The position numbers were made by a program, and so were the translations under genes. A stretch of 64,000 nucleotides of DNA from Pseudochrobactrum kiredjianiae (GTDB taxonomy: Bacteria > Pseudomonadota > Alphaproteobacteria > Rhizobiales > Rhizobiaceae). Shown here in pieces: positions 18,352 to 27,612 of this stretch. The notes below the pieces were generated by a model. That model saw nothing but the letters and a program-made list of their open reading frames with translations, was not told the origin of the DNA and did no database searches. The stretch is from positions 124,001 to 188,000 of the forward strand of contig NZ_JAUCBM010000005.1 of the NCBI RefSeq assembly GCF_030362795.1. Reading direction: 5' to 3'. The first letter of the stretch is position 1. Every line of letters begins with the position of its first letter.

Positions 18352-19203
18352 TTAAGGCGCGCCGCATTCCTCAGGCACACTTTTCTCCAGCGACAGCGGT
18401 GATTTGGATAATGTACCTGACATAATCGCCATTGGTTTAAATGGCGGCAGCGCCTGCATGGCAGGATTGCTCATGCTGATCGTGTAGCATCCGGTATAGA
18501 CCTGTGATTTGCCCTCAGCGAGCTTGGATTCTATGGCAATCGGTAATGACCAGTAGATCTGTCCTGCGCCCGGATCAGGCTCGGTGCTGCCGATCTTGAC
18601 TTGCACAGATTCCGTACCTTCATAGCCCTTGGCATATTTTTCGAACTCATCACCCTGCTGACCTTCCGCGTAATAGCTGTAGGCGCGGGCATATTCTTTG
18701 CGATTAATGGCATTGTAATAAGATTCAAGCAATTTCTGCGGTGTACTGCGATCATCCAGATAGTCAGGCAGCAGCAGACCTTCGGCAACGGCTTCTGTGG
18801 CTTCCGGTTTTGTAGTTTCAGGCTTCTCTGCCTCAGTGGTTTTCTTAGCATCCGCCTTATCTGCAGGGGCTGCTTCTTCCTTTGGCTTTTCAGATTCTGT
18901 TTTATCCGTCTTGGCTTTTTCGACTTTCGCCTTTTCTTCTTCAGAATCTTTGGTCGCAGCTTCACCTGCTTTTTTCAAAGCTTCCGGTTTGACTTTTTGC
19001 TGCGTTGTCGCTTTGTCTTTGGTCTCAGTTGTACCCGCAGCCTTGGCATAAATTGCACTGCCGGTGAGCAATGCAGCGCCAATAATTGTCGTACCAAGCA
19101 AACGCATAATCATAAGGCGGTGTTGATGAGCGCGATTTTGCGCAATTGTCAGAGCAACCGGACGGTGCGATGCGGGGTTATGACGGTTCTGCTGGATACC
19201 CAT
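18352..19203 (-). CDS. Exported protein with Lys/Glu/Ala-rich linker
   Basis: A 283-residue protein of unknown function. The start at 19203 is preceded by CGGAG at good spacing. The hydrophobic export segment begins only at about residue 31 (MIMRLLGTTIIGAALLTG), so an alternative start at 19113 cannot be excluded, though it lacks a ribosome site. Residues 55-135 are a highly charged Lys/Glu/Ala/Thr linker with no globular sequence. The C-terminal 140 residues form a folded domain that opens with LLESYYNAINRKEYARAYSYY, reminiscent of an NTF2-like or SnoaL-like start. Two Cys (in YTGCYTI and EECGAP) may pair. Probably periplasmic. Confidence 0.75.
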   Translation of the reverse strand: MGIQQNRHNPASHRPVALTIAQNRAHQHRLMIMRLLGTTIIGAALLTGSAIYAKAAGTTETKDKATTQQKVKPEALKKAGEAATKDSEEEKAKVEKAKTDKTESEKPKEEAAPADKADAKKTTEAEKPETTKPEATEAVAEGLLLPDYLDDRSTPQKLLESYYNAINRKEYARAYSYYAEGQQGDEFEKYAKGYEGTESVQVKIGSTEPDPGAGQIYWSLPIAIESKLAEGKSQVYTGCYTISMSNPAMQALPPFKPMAIMSGTLSKSPLSLEKSVPEECGAP

Positions 19204-19513
19204 TAAAATCTCCGCTGATCAGAAGCAAAAAACCTTTGATATTCTTTATAGAACAAAAGACTGCAAAGAGATCATGGCAATTTTACGCTTTTTGCCAAGT
19301 TTCAGTTTTATTGTGGCTGCTTGTAAAAGCGGGGAATGCAGATTTTAATGCGTGCTATGCCGTTTCCTTTACTTGCAGTCGGGACTATGTGAGACTAGAT
19401 AGAATATCAGAGGCTTGCCGGTTTTCAGCAATTGATGCGGAGACTATACTGCGAGCCTGACAGGTTGAAACTGCACGGCCTTGAACCGTGTACAGATACA
19501 AGTGAGATATTTT
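19204..19513 (+). other. Intergenic region before sufA
   Basis: About 310 bases between the divergent Lys-rich gene and sufA. It must contain the sufA promoter. I see no clear Irr box, palindrome or gene. Confidence 0.45.
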
Positions 19514-19894
19514 ATGGGACGTTTTGCCATAATGACCCTGACCGACGCAGCAGCAGAACGCGTGCGCGAAATTCAGGCCTCTCATGAGGATGCTTTGGGT
19601 ATCCGCGTGGGTGTGAAAAAAGGCGGTTGTGCCGGTATGGAATATACAATCGCGCTGGCTGAAGAAGCCAAGGCTGGCGATGATCTGATTGAGCTTGATG
19701 GTGCCAAAGTTTTTGTAGCGCCGGAAGCGGCGCTGTTTTTGCTCGGTACGCAGATGGATTTTGAAGTCAGCACGCTGCGCACAGGTTTTGTGTTCAATAA
19801 TCCTAACCAGACATCTGCCTGCGGTTGTGGTGAATCTGTTGAACTTGCACCGGTGACGCAGGAAGCACTGGATGCTGCCCATAATGCAGCCTGA
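19514..19894 (+). CDS. sufA: A-type Fe-S carrier protein SufA
   Basis: An A-type carrier that accepts clusters and passes them to apoproteins. The 126-residue protein has the three family cysteines: GGCAGMEY and the C-terminal CGCG (in ACGCGES). ATG 19514 with GTGAG upstream is chosen; an in-frame TTG 11 codons earlier exists but gives an atypical extension. It stands apart from the rest of the suf locus, with the Rrf2/AhpD-like pair and the Lys-rich protein gene between. It is followed by a composite repeat. Confidence 0.95.
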   Translation: MGRFAIMTLTDAAAERVREIQASHEDALGIRVGVKKGGCAGMEYTIALAEEAKAGDDLIELDGAKVFVAPEAALFLLGTQMDFEVSTLRTGFVFNNPNQTSACGCGESVELAPVTQEALDAAHNAA

Positions 19895-19896
19895 TT

Positions 19897-20001
19897 ACAG
19901 CATAATTCCTTAAGCTTGAATCAGTTTAAGGTAAAATTATGCTGTAAATATAAAGTGTTAGAGCGACCTTTGTGCGCCCAAGAGGGCGCACGGTGCTCTA
20001 A
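19897..20001. repeat. Composite two-hairpin intergenic repeat, copy A
   Basis: Module 1 (19897-19945) has arms ACAGCATAATT and AATTATGCTGT, with CCTTAA/TTAAGG inside. A linker containing AAAGTGTTAGAGCG leads to module 2 (19958-20001), with arms TTAGAGC and GCTCTAA enclosing GTGCGCCC/GGGCGCAC. The same two modules recur at 21911, 27945, 40711, 41719 and 44964. Confidence 0.85.
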
Positions 20002-20020
20002 TCAGCACTGATAAGACAAT

Positions 20021-20052
20021 AAAAAACCCGCCAATTGGCGGGTTTTCTTTTT
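20021..20052. terminator. Bidirectional terminator, sufA / DEAD-box helicase
   Basis: Palindromic stem AAACCCGCCAATTGGCGGGTTT with A-run and T-run between convergent genes. Confidence 0.9.
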
Positions 20053-21596
20053 TAAATGTTGATTGGTATCAGCATGAAGGCCGGAACATCATCGCCAAAG
20101 CCCAACGGTGAAGGTTCATCATCAAAATCACGACGATGGCGCTTATTGTTGTTCTGCTGGCCATTTTGTGTGTGGTTCTGGCGGCGTTCATCATTGCCAT
20201 TCTTATGTGGAACAGGGCGAACCGGCTCCTGAGCAACAACGGTGCCGAGAGAAACATTGTCCGGCAGAACAGGCTGTGGTGCATCAATCGCGGAAATATC
20301 TGTCACGACCGGCGCATCAGCAGTCTTTTCTTCTGCATTGCGCGGCTGTGTCTGTTTTTCCTTGTGATCCTTACCATCACGCGGCTTCTTGCCGTTTTTA
20401 CCACGGCTGTTTCGGCCACCACGGCGGCTGGTATCTTCAGTCTCCTCCTGCGCAGGCAGTGTGGATAAATCACCATCCAGCCATTCAATCTTCTCGCCGA
20501 TCATTTTTTCGATGGCATCAAGATGTTTGGTGTCTGACGGAGTGATAATCGAGAACGCCTTGCCTGAGCGACCTGCGCGGCCGGTACGGCCGATACGGTG
20601 GACGTAATCTTCGGCATGAATCGGAATGTCATAGTTGAACACATGGCTGACATCAGGAATGTCGAGACCACGCGCAGCAACATCAGAAGCCACAAGAATC
20701 CGTAAATTGCCGTCTTTGAAATTGCTCAGCATGGTCATGCGGGCGCGCTGATCCATGTCACCATGCAAAGCACCGGCATCAAATCCATGCTTCACCAGTG
20801 AGCGGAACAGCTCTGACACATCCATTTTGCGATTGCAGAAAACAATCGCATTTTTCAGCTCATCACCTTCAGCATTGATAAGGTCACGCAGAACCGCGCG
20901 CTTATCCCAAGGCTTCTTCGCAGACTTAACCAGACGCTGGGTCACAGTTTTCGCTGTTGTTGAGGCTTTGGCAACTTCAACACGGGCTGGCGAATGCAGG
21001 AACTGTTCGGTCAGTTTGGTGATTTCCGCCGGCATGGTTGCCGAGAAGAACAAAGTTTGACGGGTGAAAGGGATCAGCTTGCAGATGCGCTCGATATCAG
21101 GAATGAACCCCATATCCAGCATACGGTCTGCTTCGTCGATCACCAGAATTTCCACGCCGGTCAGCAGCAGCTTACCGCGTTCAAAATGGTCAAGCAGACG
21201 GCCAGGCGTTGCGATCAGCACATCGGCGCCGCGTTCCAGCTTACGCTCTTGTTCATCAAAAGATACGCCGCCGATCAGCAGAGCTACGTTGATACGGTGA
21301 TTGACGCCGTATTTTACAAAATTCTCTTCAACCTGCGCAGCAAGCTCGCGTGTTGGCTCAAGAATAAGTGTACGTGGCATACGTGCGCGGGCACGACCTT
21401 TTTCAAGCAGGTGCAGCATCGGCAGCACGAAAGATGCTGTTTTACCGGTACCGGTCTGGGCAATGCCGAGAACGTCTTTACGTTCCAGAGCATGAGGAAT
21501 GGCGCCAGCCTGAATAGGAGTAGGGGTGGTATAACCGGCGGCGTCTACTGCAGCCAGTATTTTCGGTGACAGACCGAGTTCTGCAAATGTCGTCAA
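20052..21596 (-). CDS. DEAD-box RNA helicase, RhlE-like
   Basis: A 514-residue ATP-dependent RNA helicase. Motifs in order: Q-motif TPTPIQ (about 24), Walker A AQTGTGKT (about 45), PTRELA (about 80), DEAD in VIDEADRMLD (about 153), SAT (about 185) and HRIGRTGR (about 335). From about residue 395 the tail is disordered and rich in Arg, Gly, Lys and Asn/Gln, typical of RhlE-type RNA-binding tails. The start appears to be TTG 21596, because the N-terminus MTTFAELGLSPK matches the family and no ATG is nearby upstream. Likely roles are ribosome biogenesis or cold-related RNA remodelling. Confidence 0.94.
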   Translation of the reverse strand: MTTFAELGLSPKILAAVDAAGYTTPTPIQAGAIPHALERKDVLGIAQTGTGKTASFVLPMLHLLEKGRARARMPRTLILEPTRELAAQVEENFVKYGVNHRINVALLIGGVSFDEQERKLERGADVLIATPGRLLDHFERGKLLLTGVEILVIDEADRMLDMGFIPDIERICKLIPFTRQTLFFSATMPAEITKLTEQFLHSPARVEVAKASTTAKTVTQRLVKSAKKPWDKRAVLRDLINAEGDELKNAIVFCNRKMDVSELFRSLVKHGFDAGALHGDMDQRARMTMLSNFKDGNLRILVASDVAARGLDIPDVSHVFNYDIPIHAEDYVHRIGRTGRAGRSGKAFSIITPSDTKHLDAIEKMIGEKIEWLDGDLSTLPAQEETEDTSRRGGRNSRGKNGKKPRDGKDHKEKQTQPRNAEEKTADAPVVTDISAIDAPQPVLPDNVSLGTVVAQEPVRPVPHKNGNDERRQNHTQNGQQNNNKRHRRDFDDEPSPLGFGDDVPAFMLIPINI

Positions 21597-21931
21597 TGGA
21601 GGCGTAGCTCTCTTTTTGGAAGAAGCGCACTGGACCCGACCGGTAATGTCCGCATGACAACAGGACAGGAAAAGCGCTTATGTTTGCGCATTGCGTTAAA
21701 ATTAATAAAGCCGTTACGGGGAACTGGTCAAAAAGTCAACAAAAATGCCGTTTTTGCTTCAAAATAGGGTGATTTAATTGCTGTTGGTGTAAGCCGCTAC
21801 TATAGGTATTGCCAATAGAAGGCTCGTATTGTTCTTCAAACATACTGGTTATCTCTGTTGTTTCAGCCTGTTTGAAAATTACGAGCCAATAAAACCAGTC
21901 TGATGGTCAATTATGCTCTAATCTTAAAGTG
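21597..21931. other. Intergenic region with a long imperfect hairpin
   Basis: No gene is seen. The main feature is nested arms at 21821-21828/21880-21887 (GGCTCGTA/TACGAGCC) and 21835-21842/21869-21876 (TTCAAACA/TGTTTGAA), forming one large stem-loop of 67 bases. It lies between nadK and the helicase gene, both on the minus strand. Confidence 0.5.
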
Positions 21932-21975
21932 TTAGAGCGAGTTTTGTGTGCCAGGTCTGGCACATGGCGCTCTAA
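21911..21975. repeat. Composite intergenic repeat, copy B
   Basis: TTATGCTCTA and a TTAAAGTG linker lead to module 2 (21932-21975), with arms TTAGAGCG/CGCTCTAA around TGTGCCA-GGT-CTGGCACA. The final CTA is the complement of the nadK stop codon TAG. Confidence 0.82.
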
Positions 21976-22745
21976 TAACGGAACTGTTCATTCAGAATGC
22001 GCTCATCCCAAGTATGTTCTTCATCGAACAGCAGGGTTACGCTGTTTTGCGTATCTTCACGCACAGTCACGGAAGTCACTGATTTCACTTCTGTATGGTC
22101 GGCAACAGCGTTGACGGGACGCTTATCGACTTCAAGAATATCCATCCGCACAGTGACTGATTTAGGCAGCAAAGCACCGCGCCAGCGACGCGGGCGAAAC
22201 GGGCTGACCGGGGTGAGTGCAAGAAGCGGGGAGTCGAGCGGCAGAATAGGCCCTTGCGCAGAAAGATTATAAGCGGTGGAGCCGGCGGGGGTCGCAACCA
22301 TCAGTCCGTCGCAGATCAGTTCCTCAAGGCGCACCTTATCATCAATGCTGATACGGATTTTTGCAGCCTGATAGGATTGACGCAAAACCGATACTTCATT
22401 GATTGCCAGTGCTTTGACTGTACCGCTCTCCTGTGATTCAGCAATCATCTCTAGTGGTCGGATGGTTTCTGCATGGGCGGCGGCAACGCGTTTCGGCAAA
22501 TCATCCTCATGATACTCGTTCATCAGGAAGCCGACTGATCCGCGATTCATACCATAAATCGGGCGGCTTTGATTCATATGGTCATGCAATGCCTGCAACA
22601 TCACACCATCACCACCCAGCACAATCAGGGCATCCGCTTCTTCTGCAGGTGTTTCACCGTAGCGATTACGCAATGATTCCGCGGCTGAGACCGATTCCGG
22701 GGTGCCTGAGGTGATATAAAAGAATTTTTTATATGGGTATTTCAT
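21972..22745 (-). CDS. nadK: NAD kinase
   Basis: NadK phosphorylates NAD to NADP in the cytoplasm. The 257-residue product from ATG 22745 (GGCGG upstream) is the usual rhizobial length. The frame runs 38 codons further upstream, but that extension looks non-coding. Motifs: LGGDGVMLQ (about 42-50), GMNRGSVGFL (about 68), the NE-x-S substrate motif in INEVSVLR (about 118) and DGLMVATPAGSTAYN (about 150). The stop codon TAG is formed by the last bases of an intergenic repeat. Confidence 0.95.
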   Translation of the reverse strand: MKYPYKKFFYITSGTPESVSAAESLRNRYGETPAEEADALIVLGGDGVMLQALHDHMNQSRPIYGMNRGSVGFLMNEYHEDDLPKRVAAAHAETIRPLEMIAESQESGTVKALAINEVSVLRQSYQAAKIRISIDDKVRLEELICDGLMVATPAGSTAYNLSAQGPILPLDSPLLALTPVSPFRPRRWRGALLPKSVTVRMDILEVDKRPVNAVADHTEVKSVTSVTVREDTQNSVTLLFDEEHTWDERILNEQFRY

Positions 22746-22848
22746 CAGTTTCCGCCGAAAAGCTGCATGATTGGATGAGGATTTGTAGCCTAAATGGGGA
22801 TAAGAGGCAAAACAATGTTGTTTTTTGCGGGGGTATGCGATTTTCCGT

Positions 22849-22989
<141 letters not shown>

Positions 22990-23346
22990 CATTTTATAAC
23001 GGTCTTTGCAGAAAGACCGGCTTTATAAAAGCATTCAAGATTTTCTCATCATATCATTTGCACGATTTAGCGCTGGCATCGCCTGTTGGATGTTCGGACG
23101 TTTTTCGTGATCTGCGCTTTTTTATTCTCCCGGTTTCATCACAGCTATATGTCTGATTTTCGCTGTTTAGTATTCACAGTGGTTTTGATTCTGTTCGGGG
23201 ATTTCGCTTTTGTGAGTCGTTACGAATATTTTTTTAAATGCTGGAATTTTCGTCAATAAAAGAGGCGCAGAGCTAGCAAGATCGAAATTTTAATGCGGGT
23301 TTGCATTATCCTGTGGCTTTCGCTGCCCCAATTGCAGAGTTTGTAG
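22990..23346. other. Spacer between the two tRNA-Thr copies
   Basis: About 357 AT-rich bases with no credible gene. A small GGTCTTT-GCAG-AAAGACC hairpin lies near 23000. Nothing resembling an integrase or att core is visible apart from the tRNA duplication itself. Confidence 0.5.
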
Positions 23347-23486
<140 letters not shown>

Positions 23487-23661
23487 TGTTTTTAGCAACT
23501 GATCTCTTAAGGAGATTGGATTTGCGCAGCGTCTTATCTTCTCCTATTACATAATCATCTTAGAGCGCGTTTTCGCCAATAGTCATCACATATTCTAATG
23601 TGAAAACCTGTTGTAATTTTAACTATCCGGTAGCTTGAGTGATGCTCTGAAGCAAACAGGC

Positions 23662-24552
23662 TTATTCATAATTGAAGCAAGATGGATCGGATAAAGCCAA
23701 AATTTCAGTTGTGCCAAACAAGATCGGTTTGACCAGAATTTTGTACATATCCGCATCGAAGAGCGTATTTTTATCGAGCCTGTATTTTTTCAGACTATGC
23801 ATGGATTTATAACTGCCGTGGTAACGCCAGTTATGCAGGACATGATATTGTTTTAACCTGCCGAAGCTCTCTTTTACAGCAATCGCGCCGCTATATGGCC
23901 ATGCAGCAAGTGTGAATTTTTTAAGCGCTATTTCTAAACGCGCGTTATGCTGAGCTATGTCTTCTTTACCGCAGCAGGCACCGGCGCATTTATGAATTGC
24001 TGAGCGAAAACAGCCTTTGCCTTTGGTGTGCGGTTCAAAACCAAGAACACTCAGGCATAATTTATATTCATCAGCGAGTTCACGTAAACGGTCTTTGGCT
24101 GAAAATTGATTTTTGAATAAGCCATAGACATTATTGGCCGGTTCATTGGTCATGTCATCCGTATATTGAATATGCAGCCCCGTGTCATTCAGCACAAATG
24201 AGCAGGTATCTTTGGTTTTGCGCAATCTGCGGTTAAACAGCGGTTGTTGCTGCTTAATCATTTGCGCCTCTAACAAGAGTGCGCTTATTTCACCGGCGGT
24301 AGGAATGTAGCTGATGTGAGATGTTTGCTTTAGCAAACGTGCTTCTTTGGGTGTCCGCAAATGTGAGAGCAAACGTGACCTGATATTGATGCTTTTGCCA
24401 ATATAAAGCGGGTAATGATTGTTTGCCCCATGAAATGTATAGACACCCGGAACCTGAGGTGAGGCGGCAACTTGTTCTCTCAACGAAGTCGGGTACTGAT
24501 ACAGTACATCATCCGGTGCCGCTGTTTGCGATGGAAGATGGTGAGGGAACAT
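23662..24552 (-). CDS. cho: UvrC-like excinuclease Cho
   Basis: Cho is a single-nuclease UvrC homologue that makes the 3' incision at UvrAB-marked DNA lesions. The 296-residue product from ATG 24552 closely matches the E. coli Cho length. The GIY-YIG domain fills residues 30-115: GVYTFHGANNHYPLYIGKS, then the catalytic Arg region NIRSRLLSHLRTP and the Glu in GEISALLLEAQMI. The C-terminal half carries the UvrC/Cho motif CFRSAIHKCAGACCGKE. The frame is open to a TTG at 24612. In E. coli cho is SOS-induced, but I saw no alphaproteobacterial LexA box here. Base composition is a little more AT-rich than its neighbours. Confidence 0.92.
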   Translation of the reverse strand: MFPHHLPSQTAAPDDVLYQYPTSLREQVAASPQVPGVYTFHGANNHYPLYIGKSINIRSRLLSHLRTPKEARLLKQTSHISYIPTAGEISALLLEAQMIKQQQPLFNRRLRKTKDTCSFVLNDTGLHIQYTDDMTNEPANNVYGLFKNQFSAKDRLRELADEYKLCLSVLGFEPHTKGKGCFRSAIHKCAGACCGKEDIAQHNARLEIALKKFTLAAWPYSGAIAVKESFGRLKQYHVLHNWRYHGSYKSMHSLKKYRLDKNTLFDADMYKILVKPILFGTTEILALSDPSCFNYE

Positions 24553-24741
24553 GAAGCCTGCTGTCTCGGTCTTTGTTTGTGATATTCTTAATGTTTTACG
24601 AAAGCGACACAATTAGGGCCGGTAGCTTTTAGCCTGATGAAGAATGTTGAGGTATAATAAGGACAGGTCAATATCGGTCTTGCCTGCGGCGTTGTTGGCC
24701 AGGCTACTCGCTTCACATAACATGGTGTTGTTAGTCTGCAG

Positions 24742-25077
24742 TCATTCATTTCTGACGAGCAGTACAACACCGGCAGGATCCGACGTCCAGTGTCCGTTCA
24801 CGTCATCCAATGGTTCGAGTTCATCGCGTTGCGGGCTTCCCAGATGTTTCAGTGCCTGATCGGGATCATCGGTAAATAATTCCAGCCAAACATCAACCTG
24901 ACTCTGCTGCTCGACACGATCAATCCATAAAGTCATCTCTCCGAAGATAAATCCGACGCTGGCCTTGAGTTCTTTTTTGACTGGTAATCCGACTTTATCG
25001 CGGTAATAAGCAACTGTTTCTGTCCATTTGTAGTGCGGAACTTTGATGGCAATATTTTTACCCGCCTTGATTTCCAT
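24742..25077 (-). CDS. VOC (glyoxalase/bleomycin-resistance fold) protein
   Basis: A 111-residue single-module VOC protein. The start at 25077 is set by GGGAGG immediately upstream, which overlaps an earlier ATG. It holds the N-terminal strand-helix pattern (IAIKVPHYKWTETVAYYRDKVGLPVKKE) and the central GFIFGEMTLWIDRV. The C-terminal strand ends VVLLVRNE. No clear set of metal ligands is visible. Substrate unknown. Confidence 0.82.
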   Translation of the reverse strand: MEIKAGKNIAIKVPHYKWTETVAYYRDKVGLPVKKELKASVGFIFGEMTLWIDRVEQQSQVDVWLELFTDDPDQALKHLGSPQRDELEPLDDVNGHWTSDPAGVVLLVRNE

Positions 25078-25328
25078 AATACCTCCCAATGTTATTATGA
25101 TGATCTGTTACGTGTCAAAAAATGCATATCGATTGCAGAATGATCTGTGTTTTGTCTTCCAGAGGCAAGGGGAACTTGAGACCCCTGTCTGATTTGCCGT
25201 ATTCCTTTGGTAAAACGCAGCTATGAAAGCCTTGTCATTTGCCGCTTGAGCAGCATAAATTTGATCGGGAAATCCATGCTAAACCTCCGTAATGACAATT
25301 CGGCTCAACCAAGAGGGAAACTTGCATA

Positions 25329-25961
25329 ATGCCGGAAACCGCCAGCCTCATAGCATTCGCTTTTATCGCACTCGGTATGGTGCTTACACCCGGTCCGAAT
25401 ATGGTCTACCTGATCTCAAGATCTATCAGCCAAGGGCGCATAGCGGGCTTGATCTCGCTCGGAGGCGTGGCGCTCGGGTTTGTGTTTTATATGCTTTGTG
25501 CTGCATTCGGGATAACGGCAATCGTTATGGCAGTCCCCTATGCCTATGATGCCTTACGTTTTGGCGGTGCGCTTTATTTGCTTTATCTTGCATGGCAAGT
25601 GCTGAGGCCGGGTGGGCGTTCTCCGTTTCAGGTGAAGGATCTGCCGAAAGACAGCCCACGTAAACTCTTTCTGATGGGCTTTCTGACCAATCTGCTTAAC
25701 CCTAAAATCGCAGTTATGTATCTCTCATTGTTACCGCAATTCATCAGCCCGGAACATGCCAGTGTTTTGACGCAATCGTTGGTTCTCGGGTTTGTACAGA
25801 TCATTATAAGCGTCAGCGTGAATGCCGTAATCGCTATCGCTGCCGGTTCTATTGCAGTATTTCTTAGCAGGCGCCCGAGCTGGCTCGTTGTGCAGCGCTG
25901 GTTGATGGGGATGGTTCTGACAGGGCTTGCTATTCGTATGCTCACGGAAGCGCGGCGCTAA
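25329..25961 (+). CDS. LysE/RhtB-family amino-acid exporter
   Basis: A 210-residue inner-membrane exporter with about six helices. The family signature LTPGPNMVYL stands at residues 19-28, and NLLNPKIAVMYLSLLPQFI at about 118-136. These proteins pump amino acids or their derivatives out of the cell; the substrate cannot be read from the sequence. GAGGG about eleven bases upstream supports the start. Confidence 0.92.
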   Translation: MPETASLIAFAFIALGMVLTPGPNMVYLISRSISQGRIAGLISLGGVALGFVFYMLCAAFGITAIVMAVPYAYDALRFGGALYLLYLAWQVLRPGGRSPFQVKDLPKDSPRKLFLMGFLTNLLNPKIAVMYLSLLPQFISPEHASVLTQSLVLGFVQIIISVSVNAVIAIAAGSIAVFLSRRPSWLVVQRWLMGMVLTGLAIRMLTEARR

Positions 25962-25968
25962 AACGCAA

Positions 25969-26000
25969 ACAGCCCCGGAATTGCATCCGGGGCTGTATTC
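25969..26000. terminator. Terminator between exporter and porin genes
   Basis: Stem ACAGCCCCGGA with its complement, loop of six, between convergent genes. Confidence 0.88.
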
Positions 26001-26017
26001 AGTTCTGATTGCAGAAA

Positions 26018-26725
26018 TTAGAACTTGTAGTTCAGACCTACGCGTACAGTGTGGAACTGAGATTTAGCTGCACCGGAAACAACCAAGTCAGAACCATCAG
26101 ATACGTTGAACTTGAGCTTGCCAAGGTCGGTATAGAGATATTCTGTCTTCAGGGTCACGTTGTTGGTGATTGCATATTCTGCACCGGCACCAACTGCGTA
26201 GCCAACGCGTGTGTCTGACAGAGAGGACGAGCCTTCTTCAAATGGTGCGTTTACATAGGTTTTCACTTTACCATAGGCAACACCACCTGTTGCATAGACC
26301 ATGAAGCGATCAACTGGTGTGTAACCGAGACGGGCGCGTGTTGTACCAAACCAGCTGATTTTTGTGCCGAGATTGATTGCTTCGAAGCCCTCTGTGTTAA
26401 CAGAGAAGTCTGACTTCACGCCGGAGCCCTGAATATCGGTTTCGATACCAACAACGGTCTGACCGAACTGCCAGTTGTAACCAGCCTGAACACCGCCGAT
26501 AAAGCCGCTGGAATTGCTGCGCAGGGAGAGGCTCTCATCAATATCGGCGTACATGTCGGTTTTGAATTTGCCGCCAGCATAACCGGCATTCACACCAATA
26601 TAGCCGCCTGTCCATGAAAATGTATCAGCTACGGCCGGAGCTGGATCGTTGTAAACGACTGCATCGGCAGCAAGAGCCGGAGTAGCCAAAAGGGCAGCGG
26701 TAGCCGCTAATGTAAAGATTTTCAT
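26018..26725 (-). CDS. Outer-membrane beta-barrel porin, Omp25/Omp31 family
   Basis: A 235-residue protein with a clear signal peptide (MKIFTLAATAALLATPALA, cleaved before ADAVV). An eight-stranded barrel pattern follows: SWTGGYIGVNAGYAGG, GFIGGVQAGYNWQFG, VYATGGVAYGKVKT, GYAVGAGAEYAI and a C-terminal strand ending VRVGLNYKF with terminal Phe. The layout is that of Brucella Omp25/Omp31 and rhizobial RopB-like proteins. It sits in the outer membrane; roles include envelope integrity and host interaction. The ribosome site GGTGGGA is strong, as expected for an abundant protein. Confidence 0.94.
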   Translation of the reverse strand: MKIFTLAATAALLATPALAADAVVYNDPAPAVADTFSWTGGYIGVNAGYAGGKFKTDMYADIDESLSLRSNSSGFIGGVQAGYNWQFGQTVVGIETDIQGSGVKSDFSVNTEGFEAINLGTKISWFGTTRARLGYTPVDRFMVYATGGVAYGKVKTYVNAPFEEGSSSLSDTRVGYAVGAGAEYAITNNVTLKTEYLYTDLGKLKFNVSDGSDLVVSGAAKSQFHTVRVGLNYKF

Positions 26726-27612
26726 ATTTATCCCACCTTAAATATCAGGCAAGTAATGTAATTTTATAATTACGATGACCTGTCTGCGGTTTTAAATTTC
26801 TATCGACGATCAACATGGTCATTTCGGATTATTCTTTGTCATATAAGTATCTGCAGCTTTTACGCAGGCGATGACCGAAAGACTCAAGCAGAGATGAACC
26901 GAAGATCTGATGGGAGACGTAATTTAGCGTGATAGATGAAACAATCCCCGTGAATACGGGGGGAGGCTTACCCTAAAAGTAAATATTCATTAATTATCAT
27001 GGATATGTTTTGTCTTGTGATGCACGGCAAATTTTTATCAGAGCAATTAATGTTTTAACTGTCTTAAATGTGCCACACTAAAGAAGGCTCTGCCTACGCG
27101 CCGTAGAGGCGTATTATGAAGATAAATCTCTGTTGGGGGATTTTTAGTCAGTGTGCTTACCAGTCATAAGGAGGGGTTGGCGGCTACGACTAAAAGCATC
27201 CAGAAACAGGTATGTCAGATTATGCAGGGGGGCATAAGAATAACTGACAATACGAGTGTGTTGACTGCAGCCAACCCCGTGTTTCATCAATCATGGAATT
27301 TTCGAAAATGCCAGAATTATGGTTCGAACCAGTGCCGACTTTGACATGCGTACATGGTATCTTGGTAATGTCTTGACAAAACCGGCTTGATCCGGTGATG
27401 AGAGAGGCTGTCAGCCTTCAAACCTCTGGTTCGGTTCAAAATTCGCTTTGTCCAAATCATGTCTTTTCATATGCAGAGTGCTTTCGTGTTGAACGCGAGC
27501 CAACATGCTTTGTTTTGATTGTCTTCCCCTGATTTCCCTGCCAATTCCTTGGTGTTTACGAATTTTCCTGATGCTCTAATGCTATAAAAACTGAAATTTA
27601 AAGTTTTTAAGC
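26726..27612. other. Long intergenic region upstream of the porin
   Basis: About 890 bases. The left part holds the porin promoter. A small hairpin CCCCGT-GAAT-ACGGGG lies at 26946-26961. A 63-codon frame at 27153-27344 lacks a ribosome site and any recognisable pattern, so I do not call it. No RNA gene recognised. Confidence 0.5.

Noticed and set aside
24553-24741. LexA (SOS) box upstream of cho
   Set aside because: I searched by eye for GTTC-N7-GTTC and its complement and found no good match.
26946-26961. CCCCGT-GAAT-ACGGGG hairpin resembling a type I CRISPR repeat
   Set aside because: It occurs once; no repeats with spacers and no cas genes.
27153-27344. 63-codon open frame upstream of the small secreted protein
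   Set aside because: No ribosome site, no signal peptide or known pattern.
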